From: Bacillus sp. REN3
Lineage (GTDB): Bacteria; Bacillota; Bacilli; Bacillales; Cytobacillaceae
Direction: 5' to 3'
Assembly: GCF_017912555.1 (NCBI RefSeq)
Contig: NZ_JAERSD010000008.1
Coordinates: 62,001-126,000, forward strand
Length of the DNA stretch: 64,000 bases
The translations under genes and the position numbers were made by a program. The notes under the pieces were generated by a model, which worked only from the letters and a program-made list of their open reading frames with translations, was not told the origin of the DNA and ran no database searches. Positions 8,706 through 18,114 of this stretch are shown piece after piece. Within the stretch, counting starts at the first letter, position 1. Every line of letters starts with the position of its first letter.

Positions 8706-9605
8706 TCATTTCACCCTTTCGATACGCTTTTTCAGCCACTTCCCACATTCGGTTGGCGTCATTCCCGCAACGCTCTGTTTGCGGCGGTCCATCATCCTGG
8801 CAGGCAATGAATCAATCAAAGTGCCTCCATGGCCTTTTTGCAAAACCGGGAAATTTGAAGTTAAGCTTATCGGCCGTTTTCAATACAGCTGATGGATTTT
8901 GATCAAGTGTGCAAGAAAAAACAAAAACTTCGGGTCTGACCTTGTTCAGGAAAATCTCGATATCATTCTCAATATTGCTTGTACCAAGATAGATAGCATC
9001 ATACCTCTTTAGCCTCAATTAGAACGTGAAGATCAGCAATCCGAGATCATGTCTTTCGCCGAAACATCATACAGCCACTTCCTTAGGGGAGAAAGGGGGA
9101 CAAAGGAATTGGACAATCCCTCTATCCTTGACAGGAGGGAAGGAGCTAAATGCTCATAGCGGTTGTTATATTTCCCTCTTCCCATAAATAACCCCCTTTA
9201 ACCACTACAAGACCTAAATGCTCGATGACAATATTGTCATCTGTAAATAAACTGATTACATATTTGTATAGTGCATCCGAAACGGCCTCATTAAAATCCA
9301 TTCATACTGCCCCAGTGAATCTTGATCAGGTGATTCTCCGGTTTAATGCAGTTCTAAGAAGGAAATTTCCATCAAGAGGAAATCGCCTGACTGATGGTGA
9401 ATCCCTGATTGACCACCTTAGAAATCAGCCAGGCTAGGTTCTCCAGAAGCTAAAAGGTATGGTATATCGCCGGTGTCCGGATGCAATTCCTGACAGAATC
9501 GAGGATATGATAACTCCGTTCCCGGTACCTTTAAATCCCTGGCCGGATTGAAAGCATGTTGAATAGCATTTTGACAAAATTTTCCCTTTCGAATTTCCCT
9601 TTCAT
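8706..9605 (-). pseudogene. decayed MerR-type regulator with cobalamin-binding domain
   Basis: Exactly 300 codons from an ATG at 9605 (TTGGAGG upstream) to a TGA at 8706, but broken by several stops and frameshifts. Reading across frames on the minus strand gives a MerR head (MKGKF, then MLSIRPGI-stop-RYRERSYHILDSVRN, frameshift, GHRRYT), then LAWLISKVVNQGFTISQAIS, a helical segment with LFTDDNIVIEHLGLVVVKGG and LWEEGNITTA, then a B12-binding-like domain with CFGERHDLGLLIFTF, a stop, and LRLKRYDAIYLGTSNIEND, ending WLKKRIERVK. The layout and length match CarH-like or other MerR/B12 regulators of about 300 aa. At least four in-frame stops and three shifts mean no functional product. The intact ancestor's targets are unknown. 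Confidence 0.8.
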
Positions 9606-9667
9606 TATTCCTCCAATGTACCTCTGCAATACCGATTATACCCACGCTCTTCCCTTCCTGTAAAACC

Positions 9668-10453
9668 TCAGTCTGCCCGTTCCTCCCCGCACACCGTAAT
9701 CAGATGTGTTTCCGGCTTCACCCCTAGCCTTAAGGGAACTCCTGTCGTGCCATATCCGTTACTTGTAAACACCGTTGCCCCATTGACTATTTTTACGCCG
9801 CCTTTTTCATACGGACCGAAACCAAAGATTCTTATCTGGCCGCCATGTGTATGGCCGCTTAAGACAAGCTTTATCCTATGGCCGGGCATCAAAGCTCCCG
9901 CAATGGCGGGATTATGGCTCACAAGGATCTCAAAGTCCGATTCTCCTGCATCCTGTAGGGCAAGATCGAGCCGGCTCCTATTCAAGCCGAAATCGTCTAC
10001 TCCCATAACAACCATTGTGCTCCCATCACCAGCTTCAAATTTTACTGCTGTATTGTCTAGCATCTTGACTCCCGAATGAAATAGCAATGAATCGAGTTGA
10101 TGAGAATCGAATTCATAATCATTATTTCCCCAGACGAAAAAAACAGGCGCAATCGTTTTTAACTTTTCAATATTAGCGGATATACGTTCAAGTGGAACTC
10201 CCTTTTCGGCAAGATCCCCGCCTATAATGACAATATCTGCTCTTCCTTTCGCTGCCGAAATGATGGAATCGGAAATGCTCCGTTTATGGATATCCGAAAT
10301 AAAAAAAATCCTGACTGCTCCGAACCCAGCCGGGAAATCTTTAAACCGGAGAACACTCTCCACCAATCTGTCGCTAAAAGCGAGACGATACATATAGTAA
10401 AGCAGGGAACCGCCGAAAAGCAGGATAATAAACAGGAAATAAGTGATTTCCAT
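9668..10453 (-). CDS. ypbG: calcineurin-like phosphoesterase YpbG
   Basis: 261 aa with an N-terminal membrane anchor (about residues 3-22) and a metallophosphoesterase domain. Metal-binding motifs are in order: ISDIH, GGDLAEKG, WGNNDYEF, SHNP and SGHTHGGQ. The substrate is unknown; the family hydrolyses phosphoesters with two metal ions. Start 10453 is set by AGGAGG six nt upstream; the earlier in-frame ATG at 10477 has no site. It lies after the decayed regulator, in the ypbG position of B. subtilis. Confidence 0.88.
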   Translation of the reverse strand: MEITYFLFIILLFGGSLLYYMYRLAFSDRLVESVLRFKDFPAGFGAVRIFFISDIHKRSISDSIISAAKGRADIVIIGGDLAEKGVPLERISANIEKLKTIAPVFFVWGNNDYEFDSHQLDSLLFHSGVKMLDNTAVKFEAGDGSTMVVMGVDDFGLNRSRLDLALQDAGESDFEILVSHNPAIAGALMPGHRIKLVLSGHTHGGQIRIFGFGPYEKGGVKIVNGATVFTSNGYGTTGVPLRLGVKPETHLITVCGEERAD

Positions 10454-10668
10454 AAAAAACCTCCTGGTAAAACCCATTATTCATCCCGAACCTTCCCAGC
10501 GGAAAGGAACAAGAGGAATCATAACATAAAATAGGCAAAAACAGAAAAACAGTGATCCCTGCCATATATTCAACATTATGATCAGGAAAAAAACAACTTA
10601 AGCTGCATGGTGCAAAAATGATATAAGGAACATTGCCCTTTTTTCCTGGAAGGTTGAAGACAATGCAA

Positions 10669-10866
10669 TCAACCCATCTCGGAGCCTTCCTCCAATTGAA
10701 AACATGCCCAAAAACAATGCCACAGTACCAACAAGGAAATCAACCGGCTGAAGGATGATATCCACAAAAAACTTTCCGGTTGGAACGGCATTGTTAATGG
10801 AATCCAGTTAATAACCAGATACCCGCAAAACAGTCCAAACAAAAACCTGAACAGTTTCAACCCCAT
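10669..10866 (-). CDS. small two-helix membrane protein, unrecognised
   Basis: 65 aa from an ATG at 10866 preceded by a run of G (GGGGGG) at 7 nt. Two hydrophobic stretches (about residues 4-22 and 37-55) with a short polar loop PFQPES between, and an acidic tail. I do not recognise a family. It is just downstream of the CBS-domain gene on the same strand and could be cotranscribed. A longer frame starting at 10920 has no binding site. Could also be a fragment. Confidence 0.4.
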   Translation of the reverse strand: MGLKLFRFLFGLFCGYLVINWIPLTMPFQPESFLWISSFSRLISLLVLWHCFWACFQLEEGSEMG

Positions 10867-10926
10867 AAAAAAACCCCCCATACTTAATGTATGAAAGGTC
10901 CTTGCTCCTTTTTCTTCCATAAAACC

Positions 10927-11559
10927 TTAATCTTCATGAATGTCAAGCACTCGGAAACCGGAATCTTCCAATTTTTGGATGAACTTATCGATATTATCCT
11001 TCTTTTCCACCTTCATGACAATCCTGCGGACCAGTTTATCCGTCTCATCAAAAGTCACCAAGGAAATAATATGCTCATGGAATTGATGGGCGATTTCTGC
11101 CAGCCTGGCAATCCTTCCTTCCGTTTCCACAGAGGTGAAGGCAATTCGAACACCAGGCCGACGGAAGCCAAAAGCGCTTTGGAATTGTTCGATGACGTCA
11201 TAGCGGCTTACCCCGCCAAGGAAATTCCCTTGATCATCAACAACGGCAAGCATAGGGAAATCTTTAAGCTTTAATAAAGTAGATTCGAAGATTTCATCGC
11301 TGTGCAAATAGTGGTCACGGAATGTCGCAATGTCATTTGCCGTTGTATTCCCCAAATACTCTTCCTTTGTGGCCCCCGAATTAAAAAAACCCTCGTAGAT
11401 CCGATGCCTTGTCACAACTCCTTGATATTTTTCTCCTTCGAGAACCGGGAGACCATCTATATGATGTTCATCCAGCCTCTTCATTACTTCGGCCAATGGC
11501 TCATTGACCTGTGCGGTTATACATTTGAATTTAGGAATCATGACACTTTTTACAAACAT
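10927..11559 (-). CDS. CBS-pair protein with C-terminal ACT-like domain (AcuB-like layout)
   Basis: 210 aa. Two CBS motifs (about residues 1-60 with DGLPVLEGEKYQGVVTRHRI, and 75-130 with FPMLAVVDDQGNFLGGVSRY) are followed by an ACT-like segment (about 135-205). The order is the same as in AcuB. CBS pairs bind adenine nucleotides; the partner here is unknown. Start 11559 has AGGGGTGAG upstream. It is divergent from cotJABC. This gene is not in the ypb cluster of B. subtilis as I know it, so it appears to be an insertion together with cotJ. Confidence 0.75.
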   Translation of the reverse strand: MFVKSVMIPKFKCITAQVNEPLAEVMKRLDEHHIDGLPVLEGEKYQGVVTRHRIYEGFFNSGATKEEYLGNTTANDIATFRDHYLHSDEIFESTLLKLKDFPMLAVVDDQGNFLGGVSRYDVIEQFQSAFGFRRPGVRIAFTSVETEGRIARLAEIAHQFHEHIISLVTFDETDKLVRRIVMKVEKKDNIDKFIQKLEDSGFRVLDIHED

Positions 11560-11707
11560 CTTTGCTCACCCCTGGATTATTGTACAGCTATTGCTTATAT
11601 ATTATTTCGGCAGAAACACTAAAATCCCTTCTTAGAAGAGAAATTTTAACATGAAAATCAAACGCCGTCATAAACTGAATTGAAGTATATATTGAGGAGG
11701 GCTTAAT

Positions 11708-11938
11708 TTGTCAGCATATAGAAGAGTTTATTATCCATATTATAGTCCCTTCGATCCTTGCCCGCCTATCAAGGCAAAGATGTACTCTGTTCCCCCTAAC
11801 CTGTTCCTTGGTTATCAGCCTCCGAATCTCCCTCAGTTCACACCTATGCAAGCACTGAGGACAGGTACTCTCTGGAAGGTATTTTATGACCCATGGTATT
11901 CACCCTATGAAACTCCTAGGGAGGGAGATCCAACATGA
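11708..11938 (+). CDS. cotJA: spore coat protein CotJA
   Basis: 76 aa, proline- and tyrosine-rich (YRRVYYPYYSPFDPCPP), typical of CotJA. It is assembled into the inner spore coat with CotJC in the mother cell. Start is TTG at 11708 after GAGGAGGGC; no ATG fits. It overlaps cotJB by 4 nt (ATGA), indicating coupled translation. SigE control is known for B. subtilis; a clear promoter could not be fixed here. Confidence 0.92.
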   Translation: MSAYRRVYYPYYSPFDPCPPIKAKMYSVPPNLFLGYQPPNLPQFTPMQALRTGTLWKVFYDPWYSPYETPREGDPT

Positions 11939-12195
11939 AACAGCTGCCAAAAGAGTTTTATGACACCATGGAACAGCTTCAGGCAGTTGATTTCGTCCTT
12001 GTTGACCTGACACTATATTTGGACACCCATCCGGATGATTATGAAGCAATCAACCAGTTCAACCAGTTTGCCAGGGAACGAAAACGCCTGAAAAAGATAA
12101 TCGAAGGCACGTATGGCCCTTTGATGCAATTCGGCAACAGCTATTCTGGGTATCCGTGGAATTGGGATGATGCCCCCTGGCCATGGCAGCTCTAA
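11935..12195 (+). CDS. cotJB: spore coat protein CotJB
   Basis: 86 aa, starting MKQLPKEFYDTMEQLQ. It has a helical acidic N-terminal half with DLTLYLDTHPDD and a tryptophan-rich C-terminus (YPWNWDDAPWPWQL), as in the CotJB family. It is needed for deposition of the CotJ proteins. It overlaps cotJA and is followed after 24 nt by cotJC. Confidence 0.92.
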   Translation: MKQLPKEFYDTMEQLQAVDFVLVDLTLYLDTHPDDYEAINQFNQFARERKRLKKIIEGTYGPLMQFGNSYSGYPWNWDDAPWPWQL

Positions 12196-12219
12196 TTCAA
12201 ACGAGGAGGGGTTAAAGGG

Positions 12220-12789
12220 ATGTGGGTTTACGAAAAAAAATTGCAGTACCCGGTCAAGGTGAGCACCTGCAATCCGCGGCTTGCAAAATTCCTGGTAGAG
12301 CAATATGGCGGTGCTGATGGGGAACTGGCTGCCGCCTTGCGCTATTTGAACCAGAGATATACAATCCCTGATAAGGTCATTGGCTTGCTGACAGACATCG
12401 GGACAGAGGAATTTGCCCATCTTGAAATGATTGCCACAATGATTTACAAACTAACGAAAGATGCGACACCTGAACAATTGAAACAAGCCGGTCTTGATGC
12501 GCATTACGCAAACCATGATAGCGCGCTTTTTTACAATAATGCTGCCGGAGACCCATGGACTGCCACCTATATCCAGGCAAAGGGCGATCCGATTGCAGAT
12601 CTTTATGAGGATATTGCGGCAGAGGAGAAGGCAAGGGCGACATATCAATGGATCATCAACATGAGTGATGACCCTGATTTGAACGATGGGCTCCGATTCC
12701 TGCGCGAACGGGAAATCATCCATTCGCAGCGTTTCCGGGAGGCAGTCGAAATTCTGAAGGATGAACAGGGGAAGAAAAGAATATTTTAA
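12220..12789 (+). CDS. cotJC: spore coat manganese catalase CotJC
   Basis: 189 aa with the ferritin-like fold of manganese catalases. Metal-ligand carboxylate and histidine motifs include GTEEFAHLEM near residue 65, DIAAEEKARATYQ near 135 and REREIIHSQRF near 165. It is expected to degrade hydrogen peroxide in the spore coat. RBS GAGGAGGGG precedes the ATG. Last gene of cotJABC; a hairpin follows. Confidence 0.93.
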   Translation: MWVYEKKLQYPVKVSTCNPRLAKFLVEQYGGADGELAAALRYLNQRYTIPDKVIGLLTDIGTEEFAHLEMIATMIYKLTKDATPEQLKQAGLDAHYANHDSALFYNNAAGDPWTATYIQAKGDPIADLYEDIAAEEKARATYQWIINMSDDPDLNDGLRFLREREIIHSQRFREAVEILKDEQGKKRIF

Positions 12790-12797
12790 GAGTATGT

Positions 12798-12821
12798 GAA
12801 GCATCCAGGACTGGATGCTTC
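12798..12821. terminator. hairpin between convergent cotJC and ypbF
   Basis: GAAGCATCCAG/CTGGATGCTTC stem with a tiny loop, centred between the two convergent stop codons. No long T-run on either side, so termination efficiency is uncertain. Confidence 0.6.
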
Positions 12822-13280
12822 CTACTTGCTTTCATGGTATAAATTAATGTCATACTTCTTTTTCATCATTTGAAAAATGATATGCCTGTTCTTCCATTCC
12901 TCTTCCTTCTTCCAAAGATCCTTGCTACGATCAACAATCTCACATCGCAATGCATGATACTCCTTTTCTGCCTTCTCCCGCTTCTCCTTCAGCAAGATCA
13001 TCAGACCATATGCCCCGACAGTAAAAATCAGGAAATAAAGATTCGCCGGGTTTTGGACATACATAGAAAAAACTTCTGCAAAAGAATAGGAATAAGGTTT
13101 GAGGACATGAAGATAAAGAAAGTAAAGATGAATCGAACTGAGTCCGATCGTTATCCAGACTGACAACAGATGTTGGGATTTATAGCGATCGAATTTCCGT
13201 TTGCGGTCCACGACATTTTGAAGCAGTATCTTCGTTGCTTCATCCGTCCTATTATCAAGTGCCACTATTTCCTGTTCCAT
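12822..13280 (-). CDS. ypbF: YpbF, DUF2663 membrane protein
   Basis: 152 aa (B. subtilis 147). Two transmembrane helices (about residues 40-58 and 78-98) lie between a charged N-terminus and a coiled, lysine- and glutamate-rich C-terminus (KEKREKAEKEYHALR). Function unknown. Strong RBS GGAGGGGG upstream of 13280. It is in the ypbG-ypbF-ypbE order of B. subtilis once the cotJ/CBS insert is ignored. Confidence 0.85.
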   Translation of the reverse strand: MEQEIVALDNRTDEATKILLQNVVDRKRKFDRYKSQHLLSVWITIGLSSIHLYFLYLHVLKPYSYSFAEVFSMYVQNPANLYFLIFTVGAYGLMILLKEKREKAEKEYHALRCEIVDRSKDLWKKEEEWKNRHIIFQMMKKKYDINLYHESK

Positions 13281-13628
13281 TCACTCCCCCTCCTTTTTAC
13301 TAATATTTATGAGCCTGTCCGGACAGTTATGATAGGTGGAGGGCAATAAGAAAGCTGAACATGCTTTTCTGCGGCCGAAAAAGCGACCAGGGGAGATTGT
13401 TCCCGAAAGCCCATCCAGCAATGGGCATGGGAACGTTCTTCAGCACATAGTCGCCAAAGCTGCCTAGGAAAAGGATAGAGGGGAACATTCTTCGGTTGAT
13501 TGTGCCCATTTGCTCTTCCTACGAAAGAGAATGGGAACAATCCGCATCAGTTAGTGCCCAAAGGATGGCTCAAGTGTCCAATTTAAAGTGCCCGTTTTTT
13601 AGTCTAAATTCACAAGTTAATGAAAAGA
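13281..13628. other. intergenic between ypbF and ypbE
   Basis: About 350 bases with no supported gene. Minus-strand frames at 13307-13540 and 13327-13509 overlap each other and lack binding sites. Words such as TGTTCCC, GTGCCCA and GGGAAC recur through 13395-13595, giving it a worn-repeat look that I cannot assign. Confidence 0.35.
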
Positions 13629-13651
13629 GGACTAACTGATATAGTTAGTCC
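13629..13651 (-). terminator. intrinsic terminator of the ypbB-recQ-ypbD-ypbE unit
   Basis: Perfect 9-bp stem GGACTAACT/AGTTAGTCC with a 5-nt loop, followed on the minus strand by CTCTTTTC, about 55 nt after the ypbE stop. Confidence 0.75.
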
Positions 13652-13706
13652 CTGGAAGGTTACTGTTTTGCACGAAATCTTATAATTGTTTACATCTATA
13701 CCAATT

Positions 13707-14444
13707 TTATTTCTTCAATGGGATTTTCAATACTTGTCCAGCTTGGATGTCATTGCCTTGCAAATTGTTGGCTTTCCTGATAATAGCAATACCTTCCTGA
13801 GAATTGTAATATTTCATGGCCACCCTGAACAAAGTTTCCTTAGGCTGGACTGTATGGTAAATGATTGTCTCCTCTGCAGCAGACTGGTCTTCTGCAGGCT
13901 TTGATACCTGCCCCGCATCAGTCCTGTTCTCAGCAGGATTGGATTCTGCTGGTTTCTCCTTCCCGGCAGTGCTATCAGTTGCCTTTTCCCCATCCTTGTC
14001 AGGGGAATCAGACGATCCTTCTTTTCCTTCGATGCTTGCCCCTTCTCCGGAAGATGCAGGGGCAGCCACGTCCAATTGATCATCATCCTCGATTTCTTTC
14101 ATAGCGGGAACATCTTTTTCTTCCTTGCTCTGGCTTGCTTTATCGCTCTTTCCTTTCACATCGATGAATTCAATGCCTGCCCGATTCAAGGCATCTTCAC
14201 CTGAACCTCCCCCTTCAAGATTGGAGATGATAATGAAAAAGGTAACCGGCAGTAAAATAAAGAGTAATGCCATCAGCCTGATCACGGGATACTTGATCTT
14301 CACATTTGTTTTCTTCTGCTTCTTTCTGTGAAGCTCACTTCTGGGTGGAAGCGCATCTCTTTTGTCAGTCGCTGCTTCAGCCTTTCTTTCAACCCTTTTC
14401 CTTAAGCGTTCAGCCTGGTCTCTGATAGGTTTTTCCTTATTCAC
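13707..14444 (-). CDS. ypbE: LysM-domain membrane protein YpbE
   Basis: 245 aa. A basic cytoplasmic N-terminus (residues 1-50) precedes one transmembrane helix (about 55-75, MALLFILLPVTFFIII), a long low-complexity linker rich in S, E, D and K, and a C-terminal LysM domain (about 195-245, YHTVQPKETLFRVAMKYY) that should bind peptidoglycan. Start is GTG at 14444 with GGAGG 8 nt upstream, inside the end of ypbD (8-nt overlap, likely coupling). Last gene of the recQ operon. Confidence 0.87.
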   Translation of the reverse strand: MNKEKPIRDQAERLRKRVERKAEAATDKRDALPPRSELHRKKQKKTNVKIKYPVIRLMALLFILLPVTFFIIISNLEGGGSGEDALNRAGIEFIDVKGKSDKASQSKEEKDVPAMKEIEDDDQLDVAAPASSGEGASIEGKEGSSDSPDKDGEKATDSTAGKEKPAESNPAENRTDAGQVSKPAEDQSAAEETIIYHTVQPKETLFRVAMKYYNSQEGIAIIRKANNLQGNDIQAGQVLKIPLKK

Positions 14445-15042
14445 CGTTAGCACCTCCATTTGCTGATCCTGTTCTGGACTTTATGATTAGTCCAAGCAGG
14501 AAGTCTATAACAAAATGCATCGTGATTGTCACCAAAAGATTGTTTGTCTGCATATAAATAAACCCGATTAAGAAACTTAACAGAACAATATTTAAAAATA
14601 AAAACCAGTTAAATAAGTAACGATAATGTACAATTGCAAAAATGATGCTTGAAATGATCAATCCGAACGTTGTCTGGATGATCCCCCTGAAAAGGAGTTC
14701 TTCACTAAATGCCACAACAGCTGCGATGATTGCGATTTGCGGGATTGTTCTACCCTGGAATATTCTTTCATTAAGGCCGCCATCATCATAATAGGAGGAA
14801 GGCAAGAATTTCATCATCACAACATCCGCTAGGACCACAGCTGCTCCAGCCACAACCCCAACTGTAAGAATCTGGAAATCTGGCCAGGTGAAGATGTTTT
14901 TTAGTTCCGCAAAACGATCAAAAAGAAACCAGCTTAAAATAATCGAAATCGCCAACAATAAAATTTGTGTGGCAAACAAATGAAACAGCAGCTCTTTATC
15001 TGTCAATCCATCAATTGTTTCCTTGTATCTGTCCTTCATCAT
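14437..15042 (-). CDS. ypbD: CPBP/CAAX-type intramembrane protease YpbD
   Basis: 201 aa with several transmembrane helices. The protease motifs are visible: EELLFRG near residue 112, FAIVHYRY near 145 and a late MHFVIDFLLG. CPBP family members cleave membrane proteins or modify prenylated peptides; the substrate here is unknown. It starts 6 nt after the recQ stop and overlaps ypbE. Confidence 0.87.
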   Translation of the reverse strand: MMKDRYKETIDGLTDKELLFHLFATQILLLAISIILSWFLFDRFAELKNIFTWPDFQILTVGVVAGAAVVLADVVMMKFLPSSYYDDGGLNERIFQGRTIPQIAIIAAVVAFSEELLFRGIIQTTFGLIISSIIFAIVHYRYLFNWFLFLNIVLLSFLIGFIYMQTNNLLVTITMHFVIDFLLGLIIKSRTGSANGGANGE

Positions 15043-15048
15043 ATCCGC

Positions 15049-16539
15049 TCACTTATTCAATAAAATTGAAGCGAGAACTTGTTTCCATTCACGGTCATGG
15101 GAATGTTCAGCTTCGGTCGTTGCTTCCTTCTTAAAATGATTCATCACCAACCCGCAATGGCTGCAGCAATTCTTCCTTCCGGATGGAAGCTCTTCATCGA
15201 ATGCAGCAAGGATCCCTGCCCTCTTGCATTCGTTGGATAGGACCCATTCAAGCATTTTCAGGATTTTGCCGTTTTTGATCTTCAGTCTTTCTTCGAGCAT
15301 TCCTTTTAACATTGCTTGATCTTGCTCCATGTTCATTGTTTTCAAGTTTGAGAGATAGTCTTCAACAATACGCCATTGTATTTCCGTAAATCCGCAAAAA
15401 ACAGAAATTAGCTCTTCCTCCAGCTTCACATCCCTGTAATGCAGTTTTTTTTCAGACAAGTATGTGAACAGCCTGTCGATTTGCAATCCATTTGGCAGCT
15501 CCGCCTCAGCTAGCTGGAACTGCAGCTGTTCATCCCCCGGTGTATACAACAGGATTGCAACTGCTTCCCTTCCATCTCTTGCAGCCCTGCCAATTTCCTG
15601 CAAATAAGATTCGATTTGCATTGGCATATGGAAGTGGATGACATACCTGACGTTTTCTTTATTGATTCCCATTCCAAATGCACTTGTTGCACAAATAATG
15701 TCCAACTGGCCATTGATGAACTGCTGCTGGATGAGAACCCTGCTTTCTGGGTCGAGACCGCCATGGTAAGCCATTACTTTCCTGATTCCATGTTCCCTTA
15801 AATACGCAGCAGTTTGTTCAGCCATCTTTTTGCTGGAGAAGTAAATGATGCCTGGCCCATTAAGGTAGGCGGCTAATTCTTTTAGCCTCTCAAGCTTTTC
15901 CTGGAAGCCTGAAGCTTGTTCGACGGAAATTGAGATCGACGGCCGGTCCACAGAAAAAACAACTTCATTCCAATCGTGCAATAGCAGCTTTTCGCCAATA
16001 TCACGCCGCACGTCATAATTTGCTGTCGCTGTCAGAGCCAGGGTCAAAGGATTCCCGAGAAGCTGCCTCACCTTACCCAGATTCAGATAATCTGGCCGGA
16101 AATCATATCCCCACTGTGAGATACAATGGGCTTCATCAACTGCAAACAATGAAATTCGAAGCGTCCTGAGTCTATTTACAACAGTTTCAGAACCCAGCAT
16201 TTCAGGAGAAATAAAGATAAATTTATAAGCTTCCAAAGCAGTAAGCGCCTCATTCCTTTGCGGCGGAGTCAAAAAAGAATTTAAGGCGATCACTCGTTTT
16301 TCCCCTCTTGCCATCATTTGTTCCACCTGGTCCTGCATCAACGATAAAAGAGGCGAAACGATTAAAACAGTCCCGTCAGACAGATAGCCGGGCAGCTGAT
16401 AGCAAAGTGACTTCCCGGTCCCAGTCGGAAGCATAGCAAGCGTATGCCTTCTGTCAAGGATGGATTGGATTGTTTCATACTGGCCAGGCCGGAAATCCTG
16501 GAAATGGAAATACTTTTGCATGGTTTTCGTTAATTCCAC
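15049..16539 (-). CDS. recQ: ATP-dependent DNA helicase RecQ (short, RecS-like)
   Basis: 496 aa, shorter than canonical RecQ (about 600). Helicase motifs: LPTGTGKSLCYQ (Walker A), VDEAHCISQWGYDFRPDY (DEAH box), LALTATAN, GMGINKENVRYVIHFHMP, and QEIGRAARDG. A C-terminal cysteine pair SHCG suggests a remnant zinc site; no HRDC domain is visible. It unwinds DNA 3'-5' during repair. Its start overlaps ypbB by 10 nt, and the pair is conserved in Bacillaceae. Confidence 0.93.
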   Translation of the reverse strand: MELTKTMQKYFHFQDFRPGQYETIQSILDRRHTLAMLPTGTGKSLCYQLPGYLSDGTVLIVSPLLSLMQDQVEQMMARGEKRVIALNSFLTPPQRNEALTALEAYKFIFISPEMLGSETVVNRLRTLRISLFAVDEAHCISQWGYDFRPDYLNLGKVRQLLGNPLTLALTATANYDVRRDIGEKLLLHDWNEVVFSVDRPSISISVEQASGFQEKLERLKELAAYLNGPGIIYFSSKKMAEQTAAYLREHGIRKVMAYHGGLDPESRVLIQQQFINGQLDIICATSAFGMGINKENVRYVIHFHMPMQIESYLQEIGRAARDGREAVAILLYTPGDEQLQFQLAEAELPNGLQIDRLFTYLSEKKLHYRDVKLEEELISVFCGFTEIQWRIVEDYLSNLKTMNMEQDQAMLKGMLEERLKIKNGKILKMLEWVLSNECKRAGILAAFDEELPSGRKNCCSHCGLVMNHFKKEATTEAEHSHDREWKQVLASILLNK

Positions 16540-17591
16540 TTGGCATCACCATATTTTGCGAGGACGAGCCGGATCTCAAAATAGGATGCATCGCCGACCC
16601 GTTCCTTTATTTCCTTCAGTTTTTTTGCCGCCGTTTTCTTTGCCGCATACAATATTCTTTGCTGCTTTTCAGGATGCAAGTACCGGTCTATATTGAATTC
16701 TCCGATTGAAAGGGCAATCTCGACAATATGGTCTTCGATTGTGCTTTCTTTCAAGTTCCTTGCTGCTGCGATTTCCTCCGCGGAATAACCTTTTTCCAAG
16801 TATCTGTAAGTCTTTTCAGTTGATAATGTCAGCGGAGATTCATTGGCAGATTGATCCATCAAGCCATATAATAGCGGATAACGTCCGGTGTCATCCGTGA
16901 TTTTATCAAACATTCCGTGGAGGGAATTCAGGAATTCGAAATGGTACCTTGAAAATTCGACCCCCGCTGTCTCTGCTGCCTGAAGGGGAGTCAGTCCAAT
17001 CTCCTTTGCACCAGTCAGTCTCATCACGACATACTCGGGTTTCGAGAAGGGGTTGTCCAAGGCTGAGATCAATTCTTCATAAAGCCGCTGGGAAAGACTG
17101 TATCGGTCCTCTCCATGCATTCTTAGATAATGCTTGATCCATGCCAGGACTTCTCTTCTATTCCTTACCGGCACATATCCTTTCTTTCTGTAAACCAAGT
17201 TCGAACATACCTGTACCAGCAGCGTCAGTTTTTCCCAAAAGGGGTTTGTTGCCTGATGATACTTCCATCCGTTCAGATAACGAGGGAAGGGGGTAACTTC
17301 CATCTGCCTATCCAATACGGAAAGTCCGTTTTTTGTAAGGATCACCTTTCCTTCTGATATCTCTTCAGTTAGTCCCTTATCAATCAACCCGATGACCGTT
17401 TTCTCGAGCCACGTCCTTGTGATGGGCGTGAACGCCTGGAAAAAGGGCGTTAACTGGTACAAGTGGGCATCCTGGATTGTTTGCGAAGACCTCTTGCCCT
17501 GGAACAAATGAAAGATTGAATAAATCGTTCTCTCTCCATCTATTTTATTCAGGTTATGCATAACCACTGTTTCCAAATATGTAGCTTCCAT
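16530..17591 (-). CDS. ypbB: YpbB, helix-turn-helix protein linked to RecQ
   Basis: 353 aa (B. subtilis 352). The C-terminal part (about residues 260-340) has a helix-turn-helix of the HTH_40 type (RYLEKGYSAEEIAAARNLKE), a domain often fused or linked to RecQ helicases. The rest is helical without recognised motifs. Start chosen at 17591 (MEATYLE) from family length; the frame is open further upstream to 17642. First gene of the ypbB-recQ-ypbD-ypbE unit. Confidence 0.87.
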   Translation of the reverse strand: MEATYLETVVMHNLNKIDGERTIYSIFHLFQGKRSSQTIQDAHLYQLTPFFQAFTPITRTWLEKTVIGLIDKGLTEEISEGKVILTKNGLSVLDRQMEVTPFPRYLNGWKYHQATNPFWEKLTLLVQVCSNLVYRKKGYVPVRNRREVLAWIKHYLRMHGEDRYSLSQRLYEELISALDNPFSKPEYVVMRLTGAKEIGLTPLQAAETAGVEFSRYHFEFLNSLHGMFDKITDDTGRYPLLYGLMDQSANESPLTLSTEKTYRYLEKGYSAEEIAAARNLKESTIEDHIVEIALSIGEFNIDRYLHPEKQQRILYAAKKTAAKKLKEIKERVGDASYFEIRLVLAKYGDAKWN

Positions 17592-17755
17592 ATTATCACC
17601 CAAGCTATCCATTTTGCAGGCACTAATTGCTGAACATTCCAATACAGGAAATTATTTATATTCATTTTACCATGAAAGTGGCGCTGTTTTGTTTTATTTT
17701 AGGTACAAATTGCGGGAAACTCCTTATCTGATAAGCATTCTCAATACTTTTTATA

Positions 17756-17784
17756 TTGAAATGTTGACGAGACAGTTTTACAAT
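17756..17784 (+). promoter_or_regulatory. SigA-type promoter of fer
   Basis: TTGAAA (17756-17761), 17-nt spacer, TACAAT (17779-17784), 71 nt before the fer start. Good consensus and spacing. Confidence 0.6.
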
Positions 17785-17834
17785 AGAAACGAGGAATACG
17801 TTTTCACTTTTTGAAGACGGCATACTACTGTTAA

Positions 17835-18104
<270 letters not shown>

Positions 18105-18114
18105 AAATACATAG

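Noticed and set aside
13307-13540. Overlapping open frames upstream of ypbF
   Set aside because: Two frames compete over the same bases, neither has a binding site; the sequence looks like worn repeat.
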